A stretch of 64,000 nt of DNA from Candidatus Pantoea formicae (GTDB lineage Bacteria > Pseudomonadota > Gammaproteobacteria > Enterobacterales > Enterobacteriaceae): positions 434,001-498,000 of the forward strand of contig NZ_VWXD01000002.1 of assembly GCF_011752625.1 (NCBI RefSeq), written 5' to 3'. Shown one piece after another: positions 28,077-37,088 of this stretch. Under the pieces are notes generated by a model. That model did no database searches and had not been told where the DNA came from. It worked only from the letters and a program-made list of their open reading frames with translations. Numbering within the stretch: position 1 is the stretch's first letter; each line of letters starts with the position of its first letter. A program made the translations under genes and the position numbers.

Positions 28077-28838
28077 ATGCCACAAAATAGCCACGGATTT
28101 TCATTTAAAGTCCTGACGATCAATACCCACAAAGGGTTCACCAGCTTTAACCGCCGCTTTATCCTGCCGGAATTGCGCGACGCCGTCCGTGCAACATCAG
28201 CGGATATTGTCTTCCTGCAAGAGGTGATGGGCACCCACGCTATCCATTCGCTTCACATTGAAAACTGGCCGGAAAATTCCCACTACGAGTATCTGGCCGA
28301 CACCATGTGGCATGATTTTGCCTATGGGCGTAATGCAGTTTATCCCGAGGGCCATCACGGGAACGCGATATTGTCACGTTTTCCTATTGTTGAATACGAA
28401 AACCTCGATATTTCTGTGGCTGGAAGTGAAAAGCGCGGCATGTTGCACTGCCAAATTCGTCTGCCAGACCGGTCCGAACCGCTGCATGTGATCTGTGTGC
28501 ATTTAGGGTTAAAAGCGCAGCATCGTCAGGCGCAAATGAAGATGATGTGCGACCGTATTAACACTCTGCCGCACGATGCACCGCTGGTGGTGGCCGGAGA
28601 TTTCAACGACTGGCAGGTTCACGCCAACCGCTTCCTGAAACGCAACGCGGGTCTGGAGGAAGTGTTCAGCATGAAAACCGGACGTCCGGCGCGGACCTTC
28701 CCGGCCCGCTTTCCCCTGCTGCGGCTTGATCGCATCTACATTCGTAACGCCACCGTGAGCCAGCCCTGGGCACTGCCGGTGAAACCCTGGTCGCACCTTT
28801 CCGATCACGCCCCTCTGGCCGTGGAGATTTTCCTATGA
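28077..28838 (+). CDS. ybhP: Endonuclease/exonuclease/phosphatase-fold protein YbhP
   Basis: 253 residues, cytoplasmic, EEP superfamily (PF03372). Catalytic landmarks: TINTHKG at about 15, LQEVMG (metal-binding Glu) at about 50, [28 protein letters not shown] near 180 and the final [10 protein letters not shown] with the catalytic His. First gene of ybhP-clsB-ybhN; its stop overlaps the clsB start (ATGA). Substrate is unknown, but linkage to clsB suggests phospholipid metabolism. Confidence 0.95.
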   Translation: MPQNSHGFSFKVLTINTHKGFTSFNRRFILPELRDAVRATSADIVFLQEVMGTHAIHSLHIENWPENSHYEYLADTMWHDFAYGRNAVYPEGHHGNAILSRFPIVEYENLDISVAGSEKRGMLHCQIRLPDRSEPLHVICVHLGLKAQHRQAQMKMMCDRINTLPHDAPLVVAGDFNDWQVHANRFLKRNAGLEEVFSMKTGRPARTFPARFPLLRLDRIYIRNATVSQPWALPVKPWSHLSDHAPLAVEIFL

Positions 28839-30079
28839 ATTTCAGCTGGCGTGATGGCAACCAACTGCGTCTGCTGGAAAATGGCGATCAGTTCTTTCCC
28901 CGCGTTTCCGCCGCCATTCAACGCGCCGAGCGGACGCTGTTGCTGGAGACCTTTATCCTGTTTGAGGATGACGTCGGCAATGCACTGCATGCGGATTTAC
29001 TGGCTGCTGCTCAGCGCGGCGTAAAAGTTGAAGTGATGGTCGATGGCTATGGTTCACCCGATCTTTCAGACCATTTTGTTAATCGTCTGACCGAAGCTGG
29101 CGTACGATTTCTCTACTACGATCCGCGCCCGCTGGTGTTAGGCATGCGCACCAATGTGTTCCGCCGACTGCACCGTAAAATCGTGGTGGTGGACGATACC
29201 CTCGCCTTCGTTGGCGGCATCAACTTCTCTGACGAACACAACACTACCTATGGTGCGCAAGCGAAGCAGGATTACGCGGTTGAAGTCACAGGACCGGTGG
29301 TGCTGGATATTGCACGCTATGTGCAACAGGCCATGGGCAGCGAGCAGGTGACCCGCCGCTGGTGGGGAGGACGTTCGCAGCGCGTGGCAGTCAATGCTAT
29401 GCCGGGTGATGCGCAGGTGCTGTTTGTCTACCGTGATAATGATGAACACCGCGACGACATTGAGCAGCATTACCTGGATATGCTGCGTAAAGCAAAGCAC
29501 GACGTCATCATCGCCAATGCCTATTTCTTTCCGGGTTATCGACTGTTGCGTGAAATGCGTAACGCAGCACAACGCGGTGTGCGTGTGCGTTTGATCGTGC
29601 AGGGAGAACCGGATATGCCAATTGTGAAAGTGGGCGCAGAGATGCTCTACAACTATCTGGTGGATGCCGGCGTCGAAGTGTATGAGTATTGCCGCCGTCC
29701 GCTGCATGGCAAAATTGCGGTGCAGGATCAGCACTGGGCCACAGTGGGCTCCAGCAACCTTGATCCCCTCAGCCTGTCGCTCAACCTTGAAGCCAATCTG
29801 ATAGTCCACGACCGCGCCTTCAACCAGACGCTGCGCGATAATCTTGAAGCCCTGATCCAGCGGGACTGCGAACGCGTAAACGATGAAAAACTGCCGCCAC
29901 GCACTTGGTGGCATCTCACTAAAAGCGTGATGGTGTTTCACTTCCTGCGCCATTTCCCGGCGATTGCCGGTTGGTTGCCCGCGCATACACCGCTGTTGAG
30001 CCAGGTTGAACCGCCGGTACAGCCGGAAATGGAGACGCAGGATCGGGTCGAACCCGACAATGAAGGAGCCAAACCCTGA
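28835..30079 (+). CDS. clsB: Cardiolipin synthase B
   Basis: Phospholipase D-superfamily enzyme joining phosphatidylglycerol units at the inner membrane. 414 residues (E. coli 413). Two HKD motifs: [19 protein letters not shown] at about 112-130 and [18 protein letters not shown] at about 290-307. No N-terminal membrane anchor, as in ClsB and unlike ClsA. The C-terminal 25 residues are acidic. Translationally coupled on both sides: ATGA with ybhP, TGATG with ybhN. Confidence 0.96.
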   Translation: MNFSWRDGNQLRLLENGDQFFPRVSAAIQRAERTLLLETFILFEDDVGNALHADLLAAAQRGVKVEVMVDGYGSPDLSDHFVNRLTEAGVRFLYYDPRPLVLGMRTNVFRRLHRKIVVVDDTLAFVGGINFSDEHNTTYGAQAKQDYAVEVTGPVVLDIARYVQQAMGSEQVTRRWWGGRSQRVAVNAMPGDAQVLFVYRDNDEHRDDIEQHYLDMLRKAKHDVIIANAYFFPGYRLLREMRNAAQRGVRVRLIVQGEPDMPIVKVGAEMLYNYLVDAGVEVYEYCRRPLHGKIAVQDQHWATVGSSNLDPLSLSLNLEANLIVHDRAFNQTLRDNLEALIQRDCERVNDEKLPPRTWWHLTKSVMVFHFLRHFPAIAGWLPAHTPLLSQVEPPVQPEMETQDRVEPDNEGAKP

Positions 30080-31047
30080 TGAGCAAAAAACATTCACGCT
30101 GGCAATGGGCCAAGAAAATCCTGACCTGGCTATTTTTCATCGCAGTCATTGTGCTGCTGGTGATTTACGCCCGTAAAGTGAACTGGCAGGACGTCTATCA
30201 GGTGATTGTCGGTTACAACCGTTACGTAGTGATCGGTGCGGCGGCACTGGTGGTGGTGAGTTATCTGACCTATGGCGTCTATGACTTGATTGGACGCGCG
30301 TACTGCGGACACAAGCTGGCCAAGCGACAGGTGATGCTGGTGTCATTTATTTGCTACGCCTTTAACCTGACGCTCAGTACCTGGGTCGGTGGCGTGGCGA
30401 TGCGCTATCGCCTCTATTCACGCTTAGGCCTGCCCGGCGGCACCATCACCCGCATCTTTTCCATGAGTATCGCCACCAACTGGCTGGGCTACCTTCTGCT
30501 GGCCGGCGTGGTGTTTGTCGCGGGAATGGTGCCGATTCCACCGCGCTGGTTTATCGGCGAAAACACCCTGCGCATTATTGGTGCAGTGTTACTGGTGCTG
30601 GTCGCTATTTATTTATGGGCCTGTGCCTTCGCCAAAAAACGCCAATGGACGGTGAAAGGTCAGCATCTGCAGCTGCCGTCGCTGCGCATGGCGGTACTGC
30701 AATTTGCTGTTTCAAGCGCCAACTGGTTGGTGATGGGTGCCATTATCTGGCTACTGTTGGCCCGACAGGTGGATTACCCGCAGGTGCTCGGCGTATTGCT
30801 GATCAGCAGTATCGCGGGGGTAATCATTCATATCCCGGCGGGGATAGGCGTACTGGAAGCGGTGTTTCTGGCGCTTTTGAGCGGGGAAAATTTATCACAC
30901 GGCACCATTATCGCTGCGCTGCTGGCTTATCGTGTGCTCTATTTTATTCTGCCACTGCTGCTTGCACTGGTGCTTTACCTGCTGTTGGAGAGCCGGGCGA
31001 AACAGTTACGGCAGAAGAATGAGCGCAAGATGGCGGCACGTTCATGA
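30079..31047 (+). CDS. ybhN: YbhN-family membrane protein (flippase-like, UPF0104)
   Basis: 322 residues (E. coli 318), lysyl-phosphatidylglycerol synthase TM-like domain (PF03706). Eight hydrophobic segments; conserved STWVGGVAMRYRLYSRLGLPGG at about 98-119 and AGVIIHIPAGIGVLEAVFLALL near 255. Its start overlaps the clsB stop by one base. Membership in the ybhP-clsB-ybhN unit points to lipid handling in the inner membrane; the exact activity is unknown. Confidence 0.93.
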   Translation: MSKKHSRWQWAKKILTWLFFIAVIVLLVIYARKVNWQDVYQVIVGYNRYVVIGAAALVVVSYLTYGVYDLIGRAYCGHKLAKRQVMLVSFICYAFNLTLSTWVGGVAMRYRLYSRLGLPGGTITRIFSMSIATNWLGYLLLAGVVFVAGMVPIPPRWFIGENTLRIIGAVLLVLVAIYLWACAFAKKRQWTVKGQHLQLPSLRMAVLQFAVSSANWLVMGAIIWLLLARQVDYPQVLGVLLISSIAGVIIHIPAGIGVLEAVFLALLSGENLSHGTIIAALLAYRVLYFILPLLLALVLYLLLESRAKQLRQKNERKMAARS

Positions 31048-31088
31048 GAAGAGTAGCTTGTCGCGGTGAATATTCGTATTGAAGGAGT

Positions 31089-31110
31089 GCGGCGCGATAA
31101 TTCGCGCCGC
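31089..31110. repeat. Palindrome GCGGCGCGA-TAAT-TCGCGCCGC
   Basis: Perfect 9-bp arms between the convergent ends of ybhN and ybhL. Nearly identical to the palindrome at 4649-4670, suggesting a dispersed repeat placed between 3' ends. Confidence 0.7.
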
Positions 31111-31127
31111 AACCAAATGTGCTGTAA

Positions 31128-31835
31128 TTAGCGGCGGTTGCCGAAAATACGCAGCAGCATCAGGAACAGGTTGATGAAATCGAGATACAGCGTCAGCGCA
31201 CCCATAATCGAGTAGCGACGTAGGTTCTCTTTGTCATTAACGTTAATGTTCTCACCAATCGATTTCAGCTTCTGCGTGTCATAAGCTGTCAGACCTACAA
31301 ACACCACCACACCAATGTAGGTAATTGCCCACATCAGCGCGGGGCTTTTCAGCCAGAAGTTCACCAGTGATGCCAGCACAATACCGATCAGCGCCATAAA
31401 CAGCAGGCTGCCGAAACGGCTTAAATCGCGCTTAGTGGTGTAACCGTAGAAGCTCATGGCACCAAACATGCCTGCCGTCACAAAGAAGGTGCTGGCAATA
31501 GAGGAGTAGGTGTAGACGAGGAAAATACTCGCCAAGGTCAGCCCGGTCAGAGCGGAATAGAGCATGAACAGCCCAGTCGCGAGTGTGCTACTCAGGCGAT
31601 GCACCATACCTGAAAGCACAAATACCACGGCCAATTGCGCAATAATCAGTCCGAAGAAGGTCATGCGGTTAGCAAACACCAGCTCCATGATGGCAGGCGT
31701 ACGCGCTGCATACCAAGAGACAAACGCCGTTAACAGCAAACCACAAGTCATCCAGCCATAGACCTGCGCCATATAGGTTTGCAGCCCGGTTGATGCCTGC
31801 TGCACGATTGAATCATTACGTGGATATCGGTCCAT
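31128..31835 (-). CDS. ybhL: Bax inhibitor-1 family inner membrane protein YbhL
   Basis: 235 residues from ATG 31835 (E. coli 234), preceded by GAGGTG; the frame's first ATG at 31859 has no ribosome site. Seven membrane segments; the end LGALTLYLDFINLFLMLLRIFGNRR is nearly invariant in YbhL, and TAYDTQKLKSIGE carries the conserved acidic residue of the BI-1 (TMBIM) calcium-leak family. Function in bacteria is unsettled. Confidence 0.96.
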   Translation of the reverse strand: MDRYPRNDSIVQQASTGLQTYMAQVYGWMTCGLLLTAFVSWYAARTPAIMELVFANRMTFFGLIIAQLAVVFVLSGMVHRLSSTLATGLFMLYSALTGLTLASIFLVYTYSSIASTFFVTAGMFGAMSFYGYTTKRDLSRFGSLLFMALIGIVLASLVNFWLKSPALMWAITYIGVVVFVGLTAYDTQKLKSIGENINVNDKENLRRYSIMGALTLYLDFINLFLMLLRIFGNRR

Positions 31836-31892
31836 GATGCACCTCATTAAGTTAGACAAACGCTCTAAGTGTGGAGTCTACACTTCGCTGCG

Positions 31893-32987
31893 TCAACGGC
31901 GCGTCAAGCACTGTTGATATCGGCCATTCACGCGTTGAGCAAACCACGCGGTGGTCAGGTTGCGGGTGATTTTCGGGCTTTCCAGTTTGATGCCCGGCAG
32001 CATCTCGCGCGGCAGGCGCTTACCGGCCATTTTGTCGGCCAGAATAAACGTCTGCTTCCATAATGTGCTGTTGCTGAAGCTTTCGCTACCTCCCTTTTCC
32101 AAATCGCGACGAATTTCCCGGTTGCTCATGTCCAGTTGCTTGCTGAGCGTACGCACCGCCAACTCCGTCGAACCGGCTTGCTCACTGCCGTACATAATCA
32201 AATCACCATCCAGGGCCAGTTTAATGCCGCTGGCTCGCGCCACAGCGGCCTGGAATGCCGCGTTGCGACTGGCGTACCACCCGGCGTTGAAGTCGGCAAA
32301 GCGGTAGAGCATCTGGCTGTAATCCGCCGGATAGCCCAACAGGTGCAAAGTGCCGAAATAGATCCCGCCGCGGCGGGTAAACACTTCACGACGAATCGAA
32401 CCATCAATTGAATACGGGTAACCTTTGACGTGCGCTTCGGCAAATTCGATGCTGACCTGCATCGGGCCACCGGTGTGAATGGGGTTTAGATTACCAAACA
32501 GCTTCTGCCCCATCGGCACCATATCGATGAAGTCATCAAAGATAGCGCTGAGCTCTTTCTCACTGCGCACTTTATCCAGACGTGCGGCGTAACTCTCACC
32601 GGTTGGGGATTTGATCAGTAACGCGGTACGCACTAAAAAGGCAGGAACATGCACTTTCGCGGCCCGACGATCGATTTCTCCCCAGGCAATCTTTGGCAGC
32701 CCTGGCACCGGGGCATCGGCATTGAAGTTAGATTCCTGATCGGCCACCGCGATCACTGCGCACACATTGCTGGCGCTAGGATCGATCTGCTGGACGCGAA
32801 ACGCCGTATAGATATCATCCGCCCACGCGCTCTTTTGCGTCACATCACTGGGCAGTAACTGCTGGATTTGGCTTTTGACGTCGGCGGGTTGACGTGCGGG
32901 GGCCTGCGGCTCTTTTTTGGTACTACATCCGGCCAGTATCAACGCGCTAAGCAGCGCCGCACCTTTCAGTAATCTTATGGTTTTCAT
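31893..32987 (-). CDS. DUF1615 lipoprotein, YaiW-like
   Basis: 364 residues from ATG 32987 (AGGGAACAGG upstream), the length of E. coli YaiW. Lipobox LILAGC with the acylated Cys at about 21, then a mature domain with GLPKIAWGEIDRRA, TGGPMQVSIEFAE, YFGTLHLLGYP and LADKMAGKRLPREMLPGIKLESPKITR. YaiW is a surface-exposed outer-membrane lipoprotein linked to peptide uptake beside sbmA. Here it sits 81 bases after moaE in the same direction, with no sbmA in the window. Confidence 0.85.
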   Translation of the reverse strand: MKTIRLLKGAALLSALILAGCSTKKEPQAPARQPADVKSQIQQLLPSDVTQKSAWADDIYTAFRVQQIDPSASNVCAVIAVADQESNFNADAPVPGLPKIAWGEIDRRAAKVHVPAFLVRTALLIKSPTGESYAARLDKVRSEKELSAIFDDFIDMVPMGQKLFGNLNPIHTGGPMQVSIEFAEAHVKGYPYSIDGSIRREVFTRRGGIYFGTLHLLGYPADYSQMLYRFADFNAGWYASRNAAFQAAVARASGIKLALDGDLIMYGSEQAGSTELAVRTLSKQLDMSNREIRRDLEKGGSESFSNSTLWKQTFILADKMAGKRLPREMLPGIKLESPKITRNLTTAWFAQRVNGRYQQCLTRR

Positions 32988-33068
32988 CCTGTTCCCTGAC
33001 AAGCCAGCAAAACCTTACCTTAGCGTTTTCAGTGGACTGCGGCTATCAGAGTGGGAGGATTTTGCACG

Positions 33069-33527
33069 TTACTTCCAGCGCTCGGCGGCCTGATGGTCGC
33101 TGTCACGCGCATCGACCCAGCGTTCGCCCAGCTCGGTCGCTTCGCGCTTCCAGAAAGGGGCGCGGGTTTTCAGGTAATCCATAATGAATTCTGTTGCTGC
33201 GAAGGCGCTGCTGCGGTGTGCACTGCTGACACCGACAAAGACGATTTCATCGCCGGGGAAGAGTGCACCCACGCGATGGATCACGGTCACCTGTTGTAAG
33301 GCCCAACGCTGGCGCGCCTCTTCAACAATCTCTGCCAGCGCCTTTTCCGTCATGCCCGGATAGTGCTCAAGCGTTAAGGCTGCCACGCTCGCGCCAAGAT
33401 TGTGATTACGCACTTTGCCAGTGAAGGTCACCACTGCCCCATCGCTGTCATGTGCCGCCAGCCGCTCATATTCTTGTCCAACATTGAACGGCTCGACGCC
33501 CACGCGAATGCGCGTTTCCATGCTCAT
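33069..33527 (-). CDS. moaE: Molybdopterin synthase catalytic subunit
   Basis: 152 residues (E. coli 150). Adds two sulfurs from MoaD thiocarboxylate to precursor Z to make molybdopterin. Conserved DGAVVTFTGKVRNHN, LTLEHYPGMTEKAL, SSAHRSSAF and MDYLKTRAPFWKRE with the catalytic Lys pair. Starts at ATG 33527, overlapping the moaD stop by 4 bases. Last gene of moaABCDE. Confidence 0.97.
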   Translation of the reverse strand: MSMETRIRVGVEPFNVGQEYERLAAHDSDGAVVTFTGKVRNHNLGASVAALTLEHYPGMTEKALAEIVEEARQRWALQQVTVIHRVGALFPGDEIVFVGVSSAHRSSAFAATEFIMDYLKTRAPFWKREATELGERWVDARDSDHQAAERWK

Positions 33528-33769
33528 CCTCCGGTCACCGGCGGGAAGAAGGCCACTTCATCCCCAGCACGTAACGGGTGGCTCATCGGCACCAGCGTCT
33601 GATTCACCGCCGCCAGCAACTTGCCGGATTCCAGCGCCAGCGCCCAGCGCTCGCTCTTCCCGGCCAGTGCCGCACGTAAGGTGGCGACATCCTGGTATTC
33701 TGGCGCCAGCTCTAATGCGCTGGTACCGGTGAGCTCGCGCACTTGCGCAAAAAACAGCACTTTAATCAT
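33524..33769 (-). CDS. moaD: Molybdopterin synthase sulfur carrier subunit
   Basis: 81 residues, ubiquitin-like beta-grasp protein ending in Gly-Gly (FFPPVTGG), whose terminal thiocarboxylate is the sulfur donor. [14 protein letters not shown] start matches E. coli MoaD. Overlaps moaC by 8 bases and moaE by 4. Confidence 0.97.
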   Translation of the reverse strand: MIKVLFFAQVRELTGTSALELAPEYQDVATLRAALAGKSERWALALESGKLLAAVNQTLVPMSHPLRAGDEVAFFPPVTGG

Positions 33770-34247
33770 GCATCACCGCCTGGAAATCGCCGGATTTGCC
33801 GCCGCTTTTACTCAGCAGACGCAATTGATCGATAACGATGTCTTTCTGCACCGCTTTACACATGTCGTAAATAGTTAAGGCGGCCACCGATGCGGCGGTC
33901 AGCGCTTCCATCTCGACACCGGTTTTACCGGTCAGACGGCAGCGGGACGTCACGCGCACGCGGCTGTGTTCCGGCTCGGCAACCAGCGTCACCTCCACTT
34001 TGCTCAACATCAGCGGATGACAGAGCGGAATCAACTCCCAGGTGCGTTTCGCCGCCTGAATGCCGGCAATCCGCGCCGTGGCGAAAACGTCGCCTTTATG
34101 ATGGCTGCCGTCGATGATCATCTGCAGCGTTTCCCGGCTCATCAGCACCAGCGCTTCCGCTTGGGCTTCACGAACTGTTTCGGTTTTACCGGAGACATCC
34201 ACCATATGGGCTTCGCCTGCGGCATTGATATGCGTTAAGGATGACAT
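33762..34247 (-). CDS. moaC: Cyclic pyranopterin monophosphate synthase
   Basis: 161 residues (E. coli 161). Acts with MoaA to turn GTP into cyclic pyranopterin (precursor Z). Conserved [64 protein letters not shown] and the C-terminal KSGGKSGDF loop. Two bases downstream of moaB. Confidence 0.98.
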   Translation of the reverse strand: MSSLTHINAAGEAHMVDVSGKTETVREAQAEALVLMSRETLQMIIDGSHHKGDVFATARIAGIQAAKRTWELIPLCHPLMLSKVEVTLVAEPEHSRVRVTSRCRLTGKTGVEMEALTAASVAALTIYDMCKAVQKDIVIDQLRLLSKSGGKSGDFQAVMHD

Positions 34248-34249
34248 AC

Positions 34250-34765
34250 TTACAACTTCTTCAAATGAGAGACAAAATTACAGGGGCGCGTGCGTGCATC
34301 CAGCTGTTCTTCAATGATGCGTTCCCAGGCGCTACGACAGGCGTTGGTGGAGCCAGGCACGGCGAAAATCAGCGTCTGATTAGCCAGTCCGGCTACAGCA
34401 CGTGATTGCAACGTTGAGCTGCCTATCTCTTCGTAGGAGAACATGCGAAACAGTTCGCCAAAGCCGTCGATTTCACGGTCAAACAGGGGCAACAGCGCTT
34501 CTGGCGTGCTGTTTTTACTGTTAAAGCCGGTGCCACCGTTAACGATCACCACCTGTACATCTTCACTGGCAATCCAACGCGATACGGTCGCGCGAATGCG
34601 GTAGCGGTTGTCCGGCACAATGGCACGATCCACCACCTGATGCCCCGCTTCGCTCAGCGCCTCACGCAGATAATCACCCGATGTATCATTGCTGGCATCA
34701 CGACTATCCGAGACGGTCATCACCGCCACATTCAAGGCGACAAATTCGCCGGTAGGTTTACCCAT
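34250..34765 (-). CDS. moaB: Molybdenum cofactor biosynthesis protein B
   Basis: 171 residues, MogA/MoaB family (molybdopterin-binding fold). [22 protein letters not shown] at the N-terminus and [26 protein letters not shown] in the middle; the corresponding Asp of active adenylyltransferases is seen in SNDTSGD. In E. coli its role is dispensable; MogA does the adenylylation. 17 bases after moaA. Confidence 0.96.
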   Translation of the reverse strand: MGKPTGEFVALNVAVMTVSDSRDASNDTSGDYLREALSEAGHQVVDRAIVPDNRYRIRATVSRWIASEDVQVVIVNGGTGFNSKNSTPEALLPLFDREIDGFGELFRMFSYEEIGSSTLQSRAVAGLANQTLIFAVPGSTNACRSAWERIIEEQLDARTRPCNFVSHLKKL

Positions 34766-34782
34766 GGCTGTAACTCCTGTGT

Positions 34783-35769
34783 TTAGCCGCCAATGAAGGA
34801 GAGGTTTTGTGTAATGCCGGTGTTGCCCTGATGCAGGAAGTGCGTCTGTTTTTTCTGCCCCAAGCTATGGGCGATACGTTCCTGCAACTCATTTTGCTGG
34901 GCATCTGACGCCAGCAGATCGCGCAGCGGCACACCGTTATCGCCGAACAGGCACAAGTGCAGATTACCGATGGCAGAAACGCGCAGACGGTTACAGCTGG
35001 CACAGAAATCTTTTTCGTAAGGCATGATCAGCCCCACTTCGCCCTGATAGTCAGGATGGCGGAACACCTGCGCCGGACCGTCGCTACGTCCACGCGGTTG
35101 GCGCTGCCAGCCTTGCATCAGTAGCTGATCGCGAATGACTTCACCCGAGATATGGTGACGGCGAAACAGATCACCGCCCTCCCCGGTTTCCATCAGTTCG
35201 ATAAAGCGCAGTTGAATGGGACGCGTGCGAATCCAGTCGAGGAAGGTGCTCAGACTGTGGCTGTTGAGATCGCGCATCAGCACGCTATTGATTTTGACCT
35301 TTTCGAAACCGGCTTCAAAAGCGGCATCAATTCCGGCCATCACCTCAGCGAATTTATCCTGACCGGTGATGGCATGAAACTGGCGTGCATCGAGGCTATC
35401 GACGCTGACGTTGATGTTGGTCAGTCCCGCATCGCGCCACGCACGCACGTCGCGCGCCAGACGATAGCCATTAGTGGTCACCGCAATCTGACGGATGGCG
35501 GCATTTTCACGTACCGCAGCGATGATATCGGTGAAGTCACGACGCATAGAGGGTTCGCCTCCCGTGAGACGCACTTTCTCAGTGCCCGCGGCCGCAAAGG
35601 CACGCGTCACGCGGCGGATCTCGTCCAGCGAGAGAAAACTTTTGTTGTGCGTGCCGTTCGGTTTGTAGCCGTCAGGCAGGCAGTAGGTACACCGGAAGTT
35701 ACACACGTCCGTGACCGACAGGCGCAGATAGTAAAAGCTGCGCGCATAGGCATCTGTAAATTGTGGCAC
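34783..35769 (-). CDS. moaA: GTP 3',8-cyclase MoaA (radical SAM)
   Basis: First step of molybdenum cofactor synthesis: radical-SAM cyclisation of GTP. N-terminal 4Fe-4S cluster motif CNFRCTYC at about 21-28, SAM-binding GGEP, C-terminal cluster cysteines ([18 protein letters not shown]) and the GG tail of the family. The start is GTG at 35769 (AAGG 7 bases upstream), giving 328 residues against 329 in E. coli; the longer frame to 35844 runs into the riboswitch and is not coding. Confidence 0.95.
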   Translation of the reverse strand: MPQFTDAYARSFYYLRLSVTDVCNFRCTYCLPDGYKPNGTHNKSFLSLDEIRRVTRAFAAAGTEKVRLTGGEPSMRRDFTDIIAAVRENAAIRQIAVTTNGYRLARDVRAWRDAGLTNINVSVDSLDARQFHAITGQDKFAEVMAGIDAAFEAGFEKVKINSVLMRDLNSHSLSTFLDWIRTRPIQLRFIELMETGEGGDLFRRHHISGEVIRDQLLMQGWQRQPRGRSDGPAQVFRHPDYQGEVGLIMPYEKDFCASCNRLRVSAIGNLHLCLFGDNGVPLRDLLASDAQQNELQERIAHSLGQKKQTHFLHQGNTGITQNLSFIGG

Positions 35770-36087
35770 CTGAACACCTTTCCAAATACGGGAGATGCAG
35801 TCATTTCTTTCTGCACCCTGGCAGCTTACGCTACGGCCAGGCATCCTTATCTTGACGACTTAGGTATGCAAGGCTTGGGAGTCTGTTGCCGATTTCGACA
35901 ACACGGTTAATACGAATGGTAGCGCGATTTGCCCCTCGCATCCATCAGTGAATTTCGCTATATATACTGATACATAACGTTTTTTCACCGCATTTTCGCT
36001 GCAGGATACGTTAAAATGCGCGGCAGATATTGATACACATCACCTCAACTGCGCCTCAATGCGCAGTTGTCCGTCAAAAGGAAAAGC
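35770..36087. other. moaA-yvcK divergent intergenic region
   Basis: 318 bases. The half near moaA is the Moco riboswitch leader. Around 35955-36020 lie AT-rich promoter-like stretches for both directions (tatatatactga on one side, gttaaaatgcg on the other), not resolvable into firm -35/-10 pairs. Confidence 0.55.
35789..35890 (-). ncRNA. Moco (molybdenum cofactor) riboswitch, moaA leader
   Basis: On the minus strand, the leader 20-120 bases before the moaA GTG contains CTCCCAAGCCTTGCA, the hairpin GATGCCTGGC-CGTAGCGTAAGCT-GCCAGG and GAAATGACTGCATCTCCCG, which match the Moco RNA motif upstream of E. coli moaA as I remember it. The outer helix (ACTCCC.. with ..CATCTCCC region and GGATGC/GCATC) can close. 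In E. coli this element represses moaA when Moco is plentiful. Confidence 0.88.
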
Positions 36088-36990
36088 ATGAATCGTACCT
36101 TGGCAGATTTAGATCGCGTGGTGGCGCTGGGCGGCGGGCATGGCCTTGGCCGTGTGATGTCAGCACTGGCACCACTGGGTTCGCGCCTGACCGGTATTGT
36201 GACCACCACCGATAATGGCGGATCTACCGGGCGCATTCGCCGTTCGGAAGGCGGCATTGCCTGGGGCGATATGCGCAATTGCATTAATCAGCTCATCACC
36301 GAACCCAGCGTAGGATCGGCGATGTTTGAGTATCGCTTTACCGGCAACGGAGAGCTGGCCGGACATAACCTCGGAAATCTGATACTCAAAGCGCTTGATC
36401 ACTTGAGTGTTCGCCCCCTGGAGGCGATCAACATCATTCGCAATCTGCTGAAGGTCGATGCATTTCTCATCCCCATGTCTGAACAGCCAGTAGATCTGGT
36501 CGCGCAAGATTCCGAAGGCAATACCGTTTATGGTGAAACCGCGATTGATGAAATGCAGCAACCCCCGCAGGATTTGATGCTGCATCCCAACGTCATCCCG
36601 ACGCGAGAAGCACTGGATGCCGTTGCCGAAGCCGATTTGATTCTGATCGGTCCAGGCAGTTTCTATACCAGCCTGATGCCGATCCTGCTGATGGAAGAGA
36701 TGGCCCGTGCGCTGCGCCGCACCCCGGCTACCATGGTATTTATCGGTAATCTCGGGCGTGAATTAAGCCCGGCAGCCGCCAGTTTAACCGTAGCCGATAA
36801 GCTCGCCATCATGGAGAAAGCGATCGGCAAACGGGTGATTGATGCAGTCATCGTCAGCCCAGCGGCGGATATTCGAGGAGTGGAAGAGCGACTGATTGTG
36901 CGTGAACCGCTGGAGGCTGCGGATATCAAGTATCGACACGACCGCCAGTTATTGCGCATTGCACTGGAACATGCGATTCAGGCGTTTTAA
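36088..36990 (+). CDS. yvcK: Gluconeogenesis factor-like YvcK/YbhK
   Basis: 300 residues from ATG 36088 (AAGGAAAAGC upstream; E. coli YbhK 302). CofD-like fold (PF01933): [18 protein letters not shown] at about 11-28, [28 protein letters not shown] and [15 protein letters not shown]. Members bind UDP-sugars and influence cell-wall/carbon metabolism in Bacillus. Lies between moaA and uvrB as in E. coli. Confidence 0.94.
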   Translation: MNRTLADLDRVVALGGGHGLGRVMSALAPLGSRLTGIVTTTDNGGSTGRIRRSEGGIAWGDMRNCINQLITEPSVGSAMFEYRFTGNGELAGHNLGNLILKALDHLSVRPLEAINIIRNLLKVDAFLIPMSEQPVDLVAQDSEGNTVYGETAIDEMQQPPQDLMLHPNVIPTREALDAVAEADLILIGPGSFYTSLMPILLMEEMARALRRTPATMVFIGNLGRELSPAAASLTVADKLAIMEKAIGKRVIDAVIVSPAADIRGVEERLIVREPLEAADIKYRHDRQLLRIALEHAIQAF

Positions 36991-37003
36991 GCTCGGGAAG
37001 GCA

Positions 37004-37021
37004 GTGCGCATGAATGCGCAC
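37004..37021. repeat. Palindrome GTGCGCAT-GA-ATGCGCAC
   Basis: Perfect 8-bp arms, 14 bases after yvcK. It forms a pair with the palindrome at 37051. Confidence 0.65.
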
Positions 37022-37050
37022 CCCAACGAAAACCGAACCGAACAATGTAG

Positions 37051-37070
37051 GGTCGCCATGCATGGCGACC
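37051..37070. repeat. Palindrome GGTCGCCATGCATGGCGACC
   Basis: Perfect 20-base palindrome preceded by a GTAG, near-identical to 11630-11649. Both sit about 30 bases downstream of a gcatgaatgc palindrome, so the two-palindrome arrangement itself is repeated. Confidence 0.75.
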
Positions 37071-37088
37071 AAAACCATCGCTCATCTA

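Noticed and set aside
35770..35844. Extended N-terminus of MoaA
   Set aside because: The added 25 codons lie in the riboswitch expression platform and do not resemble MoaA; the GTG at 35769 gives the family length.
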